Shown in pieces: positions 7,549 to 14,861 of a DNA stretch of 17,463 bases; within the stretch, counting starts at the first letter, position 1, and each line of letters starts with the position of its first letter. The position numbers and the translations under genes are program-made. The DNA comes from JABMRP01 sp964444795 (GTDB taxonomy: Bacteria > Planctomycetota > Planctomycetia > Pirellulales > Thermoguttaceae), in assembly GCA_964444795.1 (NCBI GenBank), contig CAYUIQ010000193.1, forward strand, positions 1 through 17,463, in the 5' to 3' direction. The notes under the pieces were generated by a model. That model had not been told where the DNA came from and did not search any database. It saw only the letters and a program-made list of their open reading frames with translations.

Positions 7549-7672
7549 GGCTTCCCCGCCGGACCAAGGTTCAGGATCGCCCCCCCTCGCTGGACGGGCA
7601 CGGCCCAAGTCCCCTATTCTCTACTGTCGACGGCAATCGGGCAACCGTCAAAGACGACCGGCACGCGAAAGC

Positions 7673-7700
7673 TTGATATTCCGCCGCCATCGAATAGACT
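7673..7700 (+). promoter_or_regulatory. Sigma70-like promoter candidate for the oxoamine synthase
   Basis: TTGATA at 7673-7678 (five of six consensus bases) and TAGACT at 7695-7700 (four of six) are separated by 16 bases, pointing toward the alpha-oxoamine synthase gene. The start would fall near 7707 and leave a leader of about 140 bases containing the inverted repeat at 7768-7799. Confidence 0.35.
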
Positions 7701-7767
7701 AAGGGAAGCATTCCACACACCGCGCCAAGGGTTGAGTCCCCCGCTACCCGAATACCCTGCCACCTGA

Positions 7768-7799
7768 ACACGACATCGACAAGGCGGCCCATGTCGTGT
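7768..7799. promoter_or_regulatory. Perfect 9-bp inverted repeat in the leader
   Basis: ACACGACAT (7768-7776) and ATGTCGTGT (7791-7799) are exact inverted copies separated by 14 bases, 46 bases before the oxoamine synthase start codon. The spacing suits either a dimer-binding operator (23 bases centre to centre) or an RNA hairpin in the leader. No T-run follows. Confidence 0.45.
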
Positions 7800-7845
7800 C
7801 AAGCAGGGACGATGGAAATGGCTGCCTGCCCACAGAGGACCCCGG

Positions 7846-9195
7846 ATGACCAAGCGAGATCGGTCGCTCGACCAACAGAAAGCTTCAGCCAACGGATCGG
7901 CGGCGGCGTCGAGCAAGCGGACACGGACAACGCCACGGCGGTCAACCGGTCCGGAGGCCATCGCGAACTTGAACGATCGGCTCCGGCGCGACCGCCTCAC
8001 GCGGATGGCGATCATGTTCTTCGAGCATTGCAGCGAAACCCATCTGAAGGATCTGGTCGTCGACGAGATGGACGACCAGCGACGGATCGTGATCGGCGGG
8101 CATGAATTGACCAACTTCGGCTCCGATAGTTTTCTCGGTCTGGATCGCGACCCGCGGGTCCAACAGGCGATCGTCGAGGCCGTGGGTTGCTGGGGGACGC
8201 ACAACGGCGCCTCGCGGGCGTTCTCCAGCGTGGAGTTGTGTGAGCGGGCCGAGCGGCGTTTGGCCGATTGGCTGGGCGTCGAAGATACACTGATCTTTCC
8301 CAGCGTGACGCTGGCCAACGTGGGCCTGATCCCGGCGGTGGCGGGCGAAGGCGACTTGCTGGTGGTCGACCGCCTTTCGCACGACAGCATCCACCAGGGC
8401 GCCAAGATCGCCGCGGCCGACGGCGCGACATTGAAGGAATTACACCCCTGCCACGCCGCCACACTCGACGGACTTTTTGAGGACAATCCGCACGATGGCT
8501 GCGTGGTCACGGTCGACGGGGTCTACAGCATGACGGGCAAGATTCCGCCGCTGGTCGAACTGGATGAAGTGGTTCGCCGCCGCGGCGGGATCCTCTACAT
8601 TGACGATGCCCACGGCACCGGGGTCGTCGGAAAACGCGGCCGCGGGGCCGCCGAGATGGTGCTCGGGTCGCTGGACGGGGTACTGATGGTCGGCTCGTTG
8701 TCCAAGGCTTTCTCGTGCATGGGCGCGTTCGTGACCTGCACCCCGGAACTCAAGGACATCTTGAAGTTGCGCTCCAGCACGTACATCTTCGGCGGCCCGG
8801 TGCCCCCGCCCTACCTGGCCGCCGTGTGCGCCGTCTGCGATATTCTCGACTCGCCCGAAGGCGAGGAACTGATCGGCCAACTGCAGTCCCGGGTCCACCG
8901 CGTGACCAACGCGATCCGCCGCATGGGTCTCACGGTGATGGGAGGCGAAGCGCCTATCGTCTCGGTCACGATCGGCGAGATCGAACAAACCCTGGAAGCC
9001 GGAAAATGGCTCTTCGACCGCGGCTACTACGTGCAGTCGGCGACTTATCCGGCCGTGCCGATCAACGCCGGCGTGTTGCGGATCCAGGTCAACGCCAACC
9101 ACTCGCTGCAATCCATCGACGGCCTGCTAACCGCCATGGAGGAGATGCAGACGGCATTCAAACTACCCGTGTCGAACTCGCCGGCTATCGCGTGA
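7846..9195 (+). CDS. Alpha-oxoamine synthase family PLP enzyme
   Basis: Fold type I PLP enzyme of the group holding KBL, BioF, ALA synthase and serine palmitoyltransferase. These condense an amino acid with an acyl thioester and lose CO2 (KBL: glycine cleavage direction). The 449 residues show a 45-residue Ser/Arg/Lys-rich N-terminal extension, then the catalytic core: His179 in DRLSHDSI (stacks on PLP), VDGVYSMTGKIPPL, Asp253-Asp254-Ala-His256 in DDAHGTGVVGKRGRG, and the Schiff-base Lys287 in GSLSKAF. By eye against E. coli BioF, the His of the G...H..LE region is Cys132 here and the SG-x-x-AN motif reads SVTLAN, so the substrate is unlikely to be that of BioF. AGAGGA six bases upstream supports the ATG. 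gdx follows after 60 bases. The exact reaction is not readable, so no symbol is given. Confidence 0.88.
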   Translation: MTKRDRSLDQQKASANGSAAASSKRTRTTPRRSTGPEAIANLNDRLRRDRLTRMAIMFFEHCSETHLKDLVVDEMDDQRRIVIGGHELTNFGSDSFLGLDRDPRVQQAIVEAVGCWGTHNGASRAFSSVELCERAERRLADWLGVEDTLIFPSVTLANVGLIPAVAGEGDLLVVDRLSHDSIHQGAKIAAADGATLKELHPCHAATLDGLFEDNPHDGCVVTVDGVYSMTGKIPPLVELDEVVRRRGGILYIDDAHGTGVVGKRGRGAAEMVLGSLDGVLMVGSLSKAFSCMGAFVTCTPELKDILKLRSSTYIFGGPVPPPYLAAVCAVCDILDSPEGEELIGQLQSRVHRVTNAIRRMGLTVMGGEAPIVSVTIGEIEQTLEAGKWLFDRGYYVQSATYPAVPINAGVLRIQVNANHSLQSIDGLLTAMEEMQTAFKLPVSNSPAIA

Positions 9196-9255
9196 CGGAC
9201 AATCGCCATACCCGGGCGTCATCTCGCGGCGAACCACAAGTAGGAGAAGATTCTC

Positions 9256-9594
9256 ATGGCCTGGGTCATTCTTGTCCTTGCCGGCCTGTTCGAGGTCGGT
9301 TGGGCCGTCAGCATGAAATACAGCGATGGGCTGAGCTTAACCAGACCCTGGCCGACGGGGATTACGATCGTGGCCAGCATCGTGAGCTTCTTTCTGCTGG
9401 CTTTGGCCATGAAGACCTTGCCGCTGGGCACCGCCTATGCCGTCTGGACGGGAATGGGTGTCATCGGATCGGCGATTCTGGGGATCTACCTCTTTGGTGA
9501 ATCGAGCAACTTGCCGCGCCTGGCTTGCATTGCCATGATCGTTATCGGCATCGTCGGCCTCAAATTCACCATGTCCACCGCCGCGAGTCCGTAG
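9256..9594 (+). CDS. gdx: SMR-family guanidinium exporter Gdx (SugE)
   Basis: Small multidrug-resistance-type antiporter of the Gdx/SugE branch, which exports guanidinium ion in exchange for protons. The 112 residues form four helices. The N-terminus reads AWVILVLAGLFEVGWAVSMK, with the essential coupling residue Glu13 and Trp16, and the motif GTAYAVWTGMG marks the start of the third helix. LGIYLFGES and the C-terminal helix also match SugE rather than the quaternary-ammonium EmrE branch. AGGAGA about eight bases before the ATG is a good ribosome binding site. The 60-base gap after the oxoamine synthase gene shows no guanidine riboswitch I can recognise, so it is probably read through from upstream. 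Its last 29 bases overlap the 3' end of the opposing exporter gene. Confidence 0.93.
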   Translation: MAWVILVLAGLFEVGWAVSMKYSDGLSLTRPWPTGITIVASIVSFFLLALAMKTLPLGTAYAVWTGMGVIGSAILGIYLFGESSNLPRLACIAMIVIGIVGLKFTMSTAASP

Positions 9595-11869
9595 AAGAAG
9601 CCGAATCCGTGGACGATACCGGCCGGCCGAAGCGCTTGCCCAGTCGGGTGGCGAGAATCCCCGGCAGCAATAGCAGGTCTCCCACCAGCGCCGCCAGCAG
9701 CAACAAGAACATCAGCAGGCCGAAGCGGGACACCGGTTGAAAGGGACTGAAGAAGAAGACCAACAGCGACAGTCCGGCGATCAGCGTGGTGGAGGTCATG
9801 GCGACCGTGCATTTTCGATAGGCGTGCCGGATGGCCTCTTGTTGTGAATCCCCCCGCCGCAAGGCGCGGCAAAACCACGTTACGAAGTGAAGCGTATCGT
9901 CCACGGCGATACCCAGGGCGACGCTGGCGGTCATCATCGCCCCCACGTCGACCAACGAGCCGCGCCATCCCATCAGCCCGAAGATCACCAGCGCCGGAAA
10001 TACATTGGGCAACATGGTGAGCAACCCGGCGCTGGGACTCCTCAGCACGCAAACCATGACCAGGGCAATGAGCACGCAGGCCAGCGCGAAACTCATCGCC
10101 AGCGACTCCAGAAGCTCCTCTTGTGCCGACAGCACCAGAGGCGCCGCTCCGGTACAGAAGACCTTGAGCTGGTTGCCGGGGATGCCGCTGGCGGCGGTTG
10201 TCACGTCAACGCAAGTGCGAACACGGCTGAGAACGTCGTCGTAGTTCGAGCCGTCGAGCTTGTCAACTCGGGCCGAGACGCGCCACAACTCCCAACCGTC
10301 GTTGTCGGCAATATAGCGTTGCTCGACGTACCAGGAGCGGTGTCCGAGCAGCTTGCCGTTGAAGAGGATCCGGCGCATTAGATCTCTCGGCCTGGCACGG
10401 CCGGACGACGTCTCGCCGGGCAGCGGCGCGAAGGTGGCCGCCGAAGTGGCTCCGCGAACGCCCGCCAGCGATTGCACTTGCTCGCGCACGTCGCGAACCA
10501 ACTGCATTCGCCGGGTAAAACGAACCTCGCAATCAGGGTGAAAACCGACGACCACTTCGATCGGCGCCATCGGCCCCACGTTCCGCCGGAACCAATCGGC
10601 GTCCGACAACCAGCGACTCTCGGGGGCCAGGAATCGGGACGGATCGACCGACGATTCAATCCGCGCCACGCCGCCGGCAAGAATGGCCGCCGCGATCAGG
10701 CACGTCACCACAACGGCCGCGTGGCGAGAGATCACGAAACCCGCCAAACGGCCGGCCACGTCGGTTGTCTGACGACTTGCCGACCGCCGGGCAATACGCG
10801 TCCGCCGGTCCGTCTTGCCGACGGAGAACTTCTCCATCGCCGCCGGCAACACCAGAAACGTGACGCCGAAGCTCAACAGCACGCTCACCGCCGCATACAG
10901 ACCGAACATCTTCACCGGCGTCACATGGCTGACGCACAGCGACACCACCCCCAGCGACGTCGTCAACGCCGCCAGCAGGCAGGGCTGCCAGCCGGCCCGG
11001 ATCGCCCGCATTGGCGCACCGCGGACGCCCCCTTCGCCGATCGCGTCGCGATAGTAGTTGCACAAATGCACGCTGGCCGAAATCGTCAACACATAGGTCA
11101 GCACGGGCACGATCACCAACAGCAGGTTCATCGTGCCGCCGGTAAAGTAGATGACCGCCTCACTGAGCGCGTAGCAGTATTCCGAGAGCAGAAATACCAT
11201 CAGGGCCAGCCGCACGTTCCGCAGGCAGCCCCACGCGATCAGCAGGGCCAAAGCCATGGAGGGAACGATAATCCACTGATTGACGGCTCGCTGGCTCTCG
11301 ACGTCGATGGCGGCGCCGATCGTGGCATCTCCGCCAAGCCGCTGGTCGTCGGCCGCCACGCCGTGTTCGGCTGCGATCCGCTGAATCGCCTCCAGTGCCG
11401 CCGAACGATTCGCGTTGCCGGCGTCCGAAAGCGTTACCACGGCACACGTTGTCCGGCCGTCGCGACCGACGAGCGTTCCTTCGAGCCGGCGCAAGGCCTG
11501 ACTCCGTGTGAGTCGCAGAGGCGCCGCAAGCAGCGCATCGTATGCCCGCCGACCGGTGACTACCTCGCCAAACATGGCCGTGTCCGCGTCGGCCTCGCCC
11601 TTGCCTTCCAGGTGAAAGGCAAATTCCTCCAGACGCGGATCCGTAAGCGTACATCCCTCCCAGCTCACCAACACGAACTCATCCGAGCCGAAAGCACGCA
11701 GAAAATCGTCATACAACGCGGTCGCCTCGGAGTCACGCGGAAGCCACTGGTCGACCTGATTGTTCGAACGATCGTAAGCCCTAAACGCACCCCAGGCCAA
11801 AATCGGGATGAATCCGGCCGCGACCATCAAGATCTTGCCGGCATGACGGTGGTAGAAATCCTGGTTCAT
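9566..11869 (-). CDS. RND/MMPL-family exporter
   Basis: Inner-membrane proton-driven transporter of the RND superfamily, MMPL/HAE3-like, a group that includes lipid and hopanoid exporters. The 767 residues have the duplicated layout: helix 1 at about 13-30, a large periplasmic domain at 31-198, helices near 199-345, helix 7 at about 378-400, a second periplasmic domain to about 590, then five helices to 745. GIAVDDTLHF at 653-662 is the family signature with the proton-relay acidic pair. In the first half, the matching region reads LLLVIVPVLTYVLTISASVHL and lacks acidic residues. The ATG at 11869 gives MNQDFYHRHAGK just before helix 1; the frame extends 37 residues upstream without support, and its ribosome site is weak. 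It diverges from the SDR gene by 122 bases. The substrate is unknown. Confidence 0.9.
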   Translation of the reverse strand: MNQDFYHRHAGKILMVAAGFIPILAWGAFRAYDRSNNQVDQWLPRDSEATALYDDFLRAFGSDEFVLVSWEGCTLTDPRLEEFAFHLEGKGEADADTAMFGEVVTGRRAYDALLAAPLRLTRSQALRRLEGTLVGRDGRTTCAVVTLSDAGNANRSAALEAIQRIAAEHGVAADDQRLGGDATIGAAIDVESQRAVNQWIIVPSMALALLIAWGCLRNVRLALMVFLLSEYCYALSEAVIYFTGGTMNLLLVIVPVLTYVLTISASVHLCNYYRDAIGEGGVRGAPMRAIRAGWQPCLLAALTTSLGVVSLCVSHVTPVKMFGLYAAVSVLLSFGVTFLVLPAAMEKFSVGKTDRRTRIARRSASRQTTDVAGRLAGFVISRHAAVVVTCLIAAAILAGGVARIESSVDPSRFLAPESRWLSDADWFRRNVGPMAPIEVVVGFHPDCEVRFTRRMQLVRDVREQVQSLAGVRGATSAATFAPLPGETSSGRARPRDLMRRILFNGKLLGHRSWYVEQRYIADNDGWELWRVSARVDKLDGSNYDDVLSRVRTCVDVTTAASGIPGNQLKVFCTGAAPLVLSAQEELLESLAMSFALACVLIALVMVCVLRSPSAGLLTMLPNVFPALVIFGLMGWRGSLVDVGAMMTASVALGIAVDDTLHFVTWFCRALRRGDSQQEAIRHAYRKCTVAMTSTTLIAGLSLLVFFFSPFQPVSRFGLLMFLLLLAALVGDLLLLPGILATRLGKRFGRPVSSTDSASSTDSRRWTW

Positions 11870-11955
11870 GAGCTCGCGCGGGTGGGACCGGGGAACGGCG
11901 ATGCAAGAGCAGTCTATCGCACGCGTCCCGGGCTGTCGAGATGGGCCGGCGGGTG

Positions 11956-11985
11956 CTGGAAGCCGGTTGCCCCGCGGCATACAAT
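11956..11985 (+). promoter_or_regulatory. Promoter candidate for a leaderless SDR transcript
   Basis: TACAAT (11980-11985, five of six bases of the -10 consensus) lies six bases before the SDR start codon, with a weak CTGGAA at 11956-11961 (spacer 18). Transcription would begin at or near the A of the ATG, and no Shine-Dalgarno sequence is visible, which fits leaderless translation. Confidence 0.35.
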
Positions 11986-11991
11986 GTCGCT

Positions 11992-12792
11992 ATGAGCAGA
12001 TCCAAGAAGTTCTGGGACGGCAAGTGCGTGGTTATCAGCGGCGGTTCCAGCGGGATCGGCAAGGCATTGGCCGAGCGAGTGGCTTCGCTGGGCGCGAAGG
12101 CCGGGCTGCTGGCTCGGCGAGAAGATCGTCTTGCCGAGGTGGCCGCTTCGATCGCGGCCGGCGGCGGAAAGGCCGATTTCGCCGCCGCCGACGTCACCGA
12201 CGGCCCGGCTACCGCCCAAGCCGTGCGGCGCCTCGAAAGCCGGCTCGGACCCTGCGAGGTGATGATCGCCAGCGCCGGCATTTACCGGAAAACGGACGTC
12301 CAGGATTTCTCTCCGGAAGCAACCAACGCGGTGATCGCCACCAATGTGCAGGGAGTGACCAACATGCTCGCCCCGGTCCTGCCCGGCATGATCGACCGGG
12401 GCCGTGGGAACATCGCCGCGGTGGCCAGCGTTGCCGCCATGCTCGGACTCCCCGGCGGCGCCGCCTATTGCGCCAGCAAGGCCGCCATCGTCACCATGCT
12501 GGAAAGCCTCCGCCTCGACCTGTATCCGCTGGGAGTCCAGGTCACCACCGCCTGCCCGGGCTTTGTCGACACGCCGATGATCACCGACGCCGAGCGGAAG
12601 ACGGTCATCGGTCTGCTAACCGCCGAGAAGACGGCGCGGCGCATCTGCCGGGCCATCGAGCGCGGCCGGCCCGAAACCTGGTTTCCCTGGCACACGCATC
12701 TTTCCACGCGTTTGGCCCGGATGCTGCCTTTCGGTATCTTCCGCCGCGTGATGGCGCATATTCCGCCCATGGAAGAGGCCGGTTCGCAGTGA
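11992..12792 (+). CDS. Short-chain dehydrogenase/reductase
   Basis: NAD(P)H-dependent reductase of 266 residues with a Rossmann fold. The sequence shows the cofactor loop SGGSSGIGKA near residue 17, LARRED with Arg after the second strand (favouring NADPH), ADVTD, the ASAG tetrad segment, catalytic Ser146, Tyr159 and Lys163 (YCASK), and PGFVDTPM. The C-terminal 35 residues contain a hydrophobic/basic stretch (LARMLPFGIFRRVMAHI) that may touch the membrane, a trait of ketosphinganine-reductase-like and related SDRs; this subfamily call is an inference. The ATG at 11992 is preceded by a TACAAT box but by no ribosome site. The frame reaches back to 11941 without family-like sequence. It diverges from the exporter and converges on the beta-helix gene with a 46-base gap holding no clear terminator. 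Confidence 0.9.
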   Translation: MSRSKKFWDGKCVVISGGSSGIGKALAERVASLGAKAGLLARREDRLAEVAASIAAGGGKADFAAADVTDGPATAQAVRRLESRLGPCEVMIASAGIYRKTDVQDFSPEATNAVIATNVQGVTNMLAPVLPGMIDRGRGNIAAVASVAAMLGLPGGAAYCASKAAIVTMLESLRLDLYPLGVQVTTACPGFVDTPMITDAERKTVIGLLTAEKTARRICRAIERGRPETWFPWHTHLSTRLARMLPFGIFRRVMAHIPPMEEAGSQ

Positions 12793-12838
12793 TGCGCAAA
12801 GCCACTGCCGACCTTCGCCGGGTCAAGCGTATCGCCGC

Positions 12839-14656
12839 TTACTCCCTTTCACTGGCCGGCGGCATTTCCAACGGCTGCTTCCTCATCGACCAGGTCATCG
12901 CGTTCTTCCCCCGCTGGAGATCTGCCAGCGGACCGGGGATTGGACGCGGAAACCTCTTGCCGAGAATGTCGGTATCGATCGCGATCGGATTGCCGTCACG
13001 GTCCTCAATCGTCTGCCCGACCGTCGGAAAGACACCGACCCGTTCGGCGTCGACCCGTGGCCCGTTCACGCGCAGCGGTGCGTCACGGATCGAAAACGTG
13101 ATCGTGGCTCCCAGGGGATGGTCTTGGACGGTAAGACCGGTGACATCGGGCACGACCACGCTGTTGCGGTCGCCGAAGGAACTCTTCTTCGCCCCTTCCA
13201 GAAAGACATTGTAGTCCGATTCATAGCCTTCGGCCGTTTTCACCCGGTCGAGCCCTCGTCGAACGAAGATATTGTTGAACCACTTGCCGTCCTGGGCGGT
13301 GCCGGTTTTGCGCCCGGCCGTTTTCGTGGTATGCGGCTCGAAATACCCGGATCGGCGGTTGACGTCGGCGTGATACTCGTAGGGGCAATCGACCAACAGA
13401 TTGTGTGCAAAGACCGTCGCTTCGGAATTGCTCCGGATCGCGTCTCCGATCAACACATTATTGTCGACGACCGTGGGGCCGTGGTTCATTTCCAGGAAGA
13501 CCGTGGCGGCTTCGGTGTTGTAGATGATATTGCGGGTGATCCGGATGCCTTGGTTGCCAAAGTCGATCCAGATCCCAAAGGCCCCCTGCTCTTGTCGATA
13601 CACGCCTCGAATCAGATTGCCGCTAATGACGGTATCGACGCTGTTGTGAAACTTGATCGCCGCTGTTTCCCAACCGCCAAACTCCTTGCGGTAATTGGTC
13701 TCTTCGATGAGATTGCCGGAGATGACGGATCGCGTGGCTCCCTTCTGACCGGCAATGCCCGCCTGTCCGCAGCGCCGGATGACGTTGTTCCGGACGATGT
13801 GGTCCCCGTAGGCGTTGATATCGCTGTAGTCGACGCCCGGCGCATGGCCCAGGATGATGCCGACGCATCGGGCGTTGGTGACGGTGCAATTCTCGATGAC
13901 CCAGTGTTTCCCCATCCGCGGGCCGACGGCACCCGTCTGCAACTCCAACACGGGCGGCGCCCAATTTGCCGCCGCGTGCATGAAGCGAAAGCCGTCGACG
14001 GTGATGTATTTCAGTCCCGTGACTTCCGGCATGAAGAGACTCTCGCGAACGTTAATCTCGGCCGTTTCCGTGTTCGGATTGGCCTTGCCGAAGTTCGCCC
14101 GGATCATCGTCACGTCGCCGTCTACCCGACCATGCCAACTCTGTTCCGCCTCATCAACTTCGGCGGCTGTTTCCTTCTCGCGGAATGCCTCGCCATTGAG
14201 ATAGACGTCTCCGCGGTGATGCCACTGGCCGTAATTCAGCCAGCCGCCGGAGACCTTCAGGGCGTAGGGATTGTAATCGCCGAAGAAAGCGTTCGGTAGT
14301 TCAACCTTCCAGACGTCGCCCTCTTGTCGCGTCCAGGAGGTGATACGCTCGGAACCCTTGATGAAAACAACCTCTCCCGGTGCCGCACGATAGGTAATGC
14401 GCCGGTCTTCACCGGTGCCGCCTCGGGGCGGTTTCACCCACTCGCGATACGTTCCGCCGTACACGGTCACGAGGTCTCCCGGCTGGGCAACGGATGCGGC
14501 CTGATGGATGGTACAATATGGACGAGCCTGGCTGCCGGCACCCGAATCATCGCCGGTTTCCGAGACGTGTATTTCTCGCGATAAAGCGTTCGGTCCTCCC
14601 GCAGCAATTGCAGTAATACACATCGCCGCTGAGATGAGCCACGTTCTGAGGATCAT
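12839..14656 (-). CDS. Secreted right-handed beta-helix protein
   Basis: A 605-residue protein with a signal peptide (basic ILRTW, then a hydrophobic segment to about residue 20, cleavage near Ala-Leu-Ser) and a mature start REIHVSETGDDSGAG. That start is typical of parallel beta-helix proteins with a PYCTIHQAASVAQPGDLVTVYGGTY opening rung, quoted here in parts as QPGDLV and YGGTYRE. The middle (about 240-440) repeats the Asn-rich rung pattern: WVIENCTVTNA, HIVRNNVIRRC, SVISGNLIEET, TVISGNLIRGV, ITRNIIYN and VVDNNVLIGD. Such folds bind or cleave acidic polysaccharides (lyases, epimerases), but no catalytic set can be assigned by eye, so the enzyme activity is open. GGAGG about nine bases upstream supports the ATG at 14656; the frame reaches to 14719 without support. 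The gene stands alone, and its substrate is unknown. Confidence 0.88.
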   Translation of the reverse strand: MILRTWLISAAMCITAIAAGGPNALSREIHVSETGDDSGAGSQARPYCTIHQAASVAQPGDLVTVYGGTYREWVKPPRGGTGEDRRITYRAAPGEVVFIKGSERITSWTRQEGDVWKVELPNAFFGDYNPYALKVSGGWLNYGQWHHRGDVYLNGEAFREKETAAEVDEAEQSWHGRVDGDVTMIRANFGKANPNTETAEINVRESLFMPEVTGLKYITVDGFRFMHAAANWAPPVLELQTGAVGPRMGKHWVIENCTVTNARCVGIILGHAPGVDYSDINAYGDHIVRNNVIRRCGQAGIAGQKGATRSVISGNLIEETNYRKEFGGWETAAIKFHNSVDTVISGNLIRGVYRQEQGAFGIWIDFGNQGIRITRNIIYNTEAATVFLEMNHGPTVVDNNVLIGDAIRSNSEATVFAHNLLVDCPYEYHADVNRRSGYFEPHTTKTAGRKTGTAQDGKWFNNIFVRRGLDRVKTAEGYESDYNVFLEGAKKSSFGDRNSVVVPDVTGLTVQDHPLGATITFSIRDAPLRVNGPRVDAERVGVFPTVGQTIEDRDGNPIAIDTDILGKRFPRPIPGPLADLQRGKNAMTWSMRKQPLEMPPASERE

Positions 14657-14732
14657 TCTCTTTGCCTCCGCCTTAGTTGGGTTTCGATATATTGGGGCAG
14701 ATGAGCCATCTTCTACCATGCCGTGTCCGGCG

Positions 14733-14861
14733 TCACCACTTGACGGTCACCGCGCGGCCCGACTTATCGACCGTTGCCTTGGTCGTCACGACTCGACCCG
14801 CGTGCTCGACCACGATCTTGTAGTCACCCCGGAGCGCGGTCCGCGTTACGCACGGGCATGG
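14733..14861 (-). pseudogene. Short coding-like remnant after the kinase stop
   Basis: Directly behind the TAA of the hybrid kinase, the same frame stays open for 42 codons and ends in TGA at 14733. Its last 32 codons read like the end of a real protein: LRGDYKIVVEHAGRVV followed by TTKATVDKSGRAVTVKW, an alternating polar/hydrophobic beta pattern such as the end of an Ig-like or carboxypeptidase-regulatory-like domain. It has no start codon of its own at a sensible place. It may be the decayed 3' end of a lost gene. The surrounding gap (14657-14861) shows no other gene. The chance of a fortuitous frame cannot be excluded. Confidence 0.35.

Noticed and set aside
9196..9255. Guanidine riboswitch before gdx
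   Set aside because: The gap is only 60 bases and I see neither the paired ACG-loop hairpins of the mini-ykkC class nor room for the larger classes.
12792..13214. + frame starting in TGATG at the SDR stop
   Set aside because: It overlaps the start-stop like a coupled gene, but apart from its first few dozen bases it lies wholly antisense to the beta-helix gene, and the residues are not protein-like.
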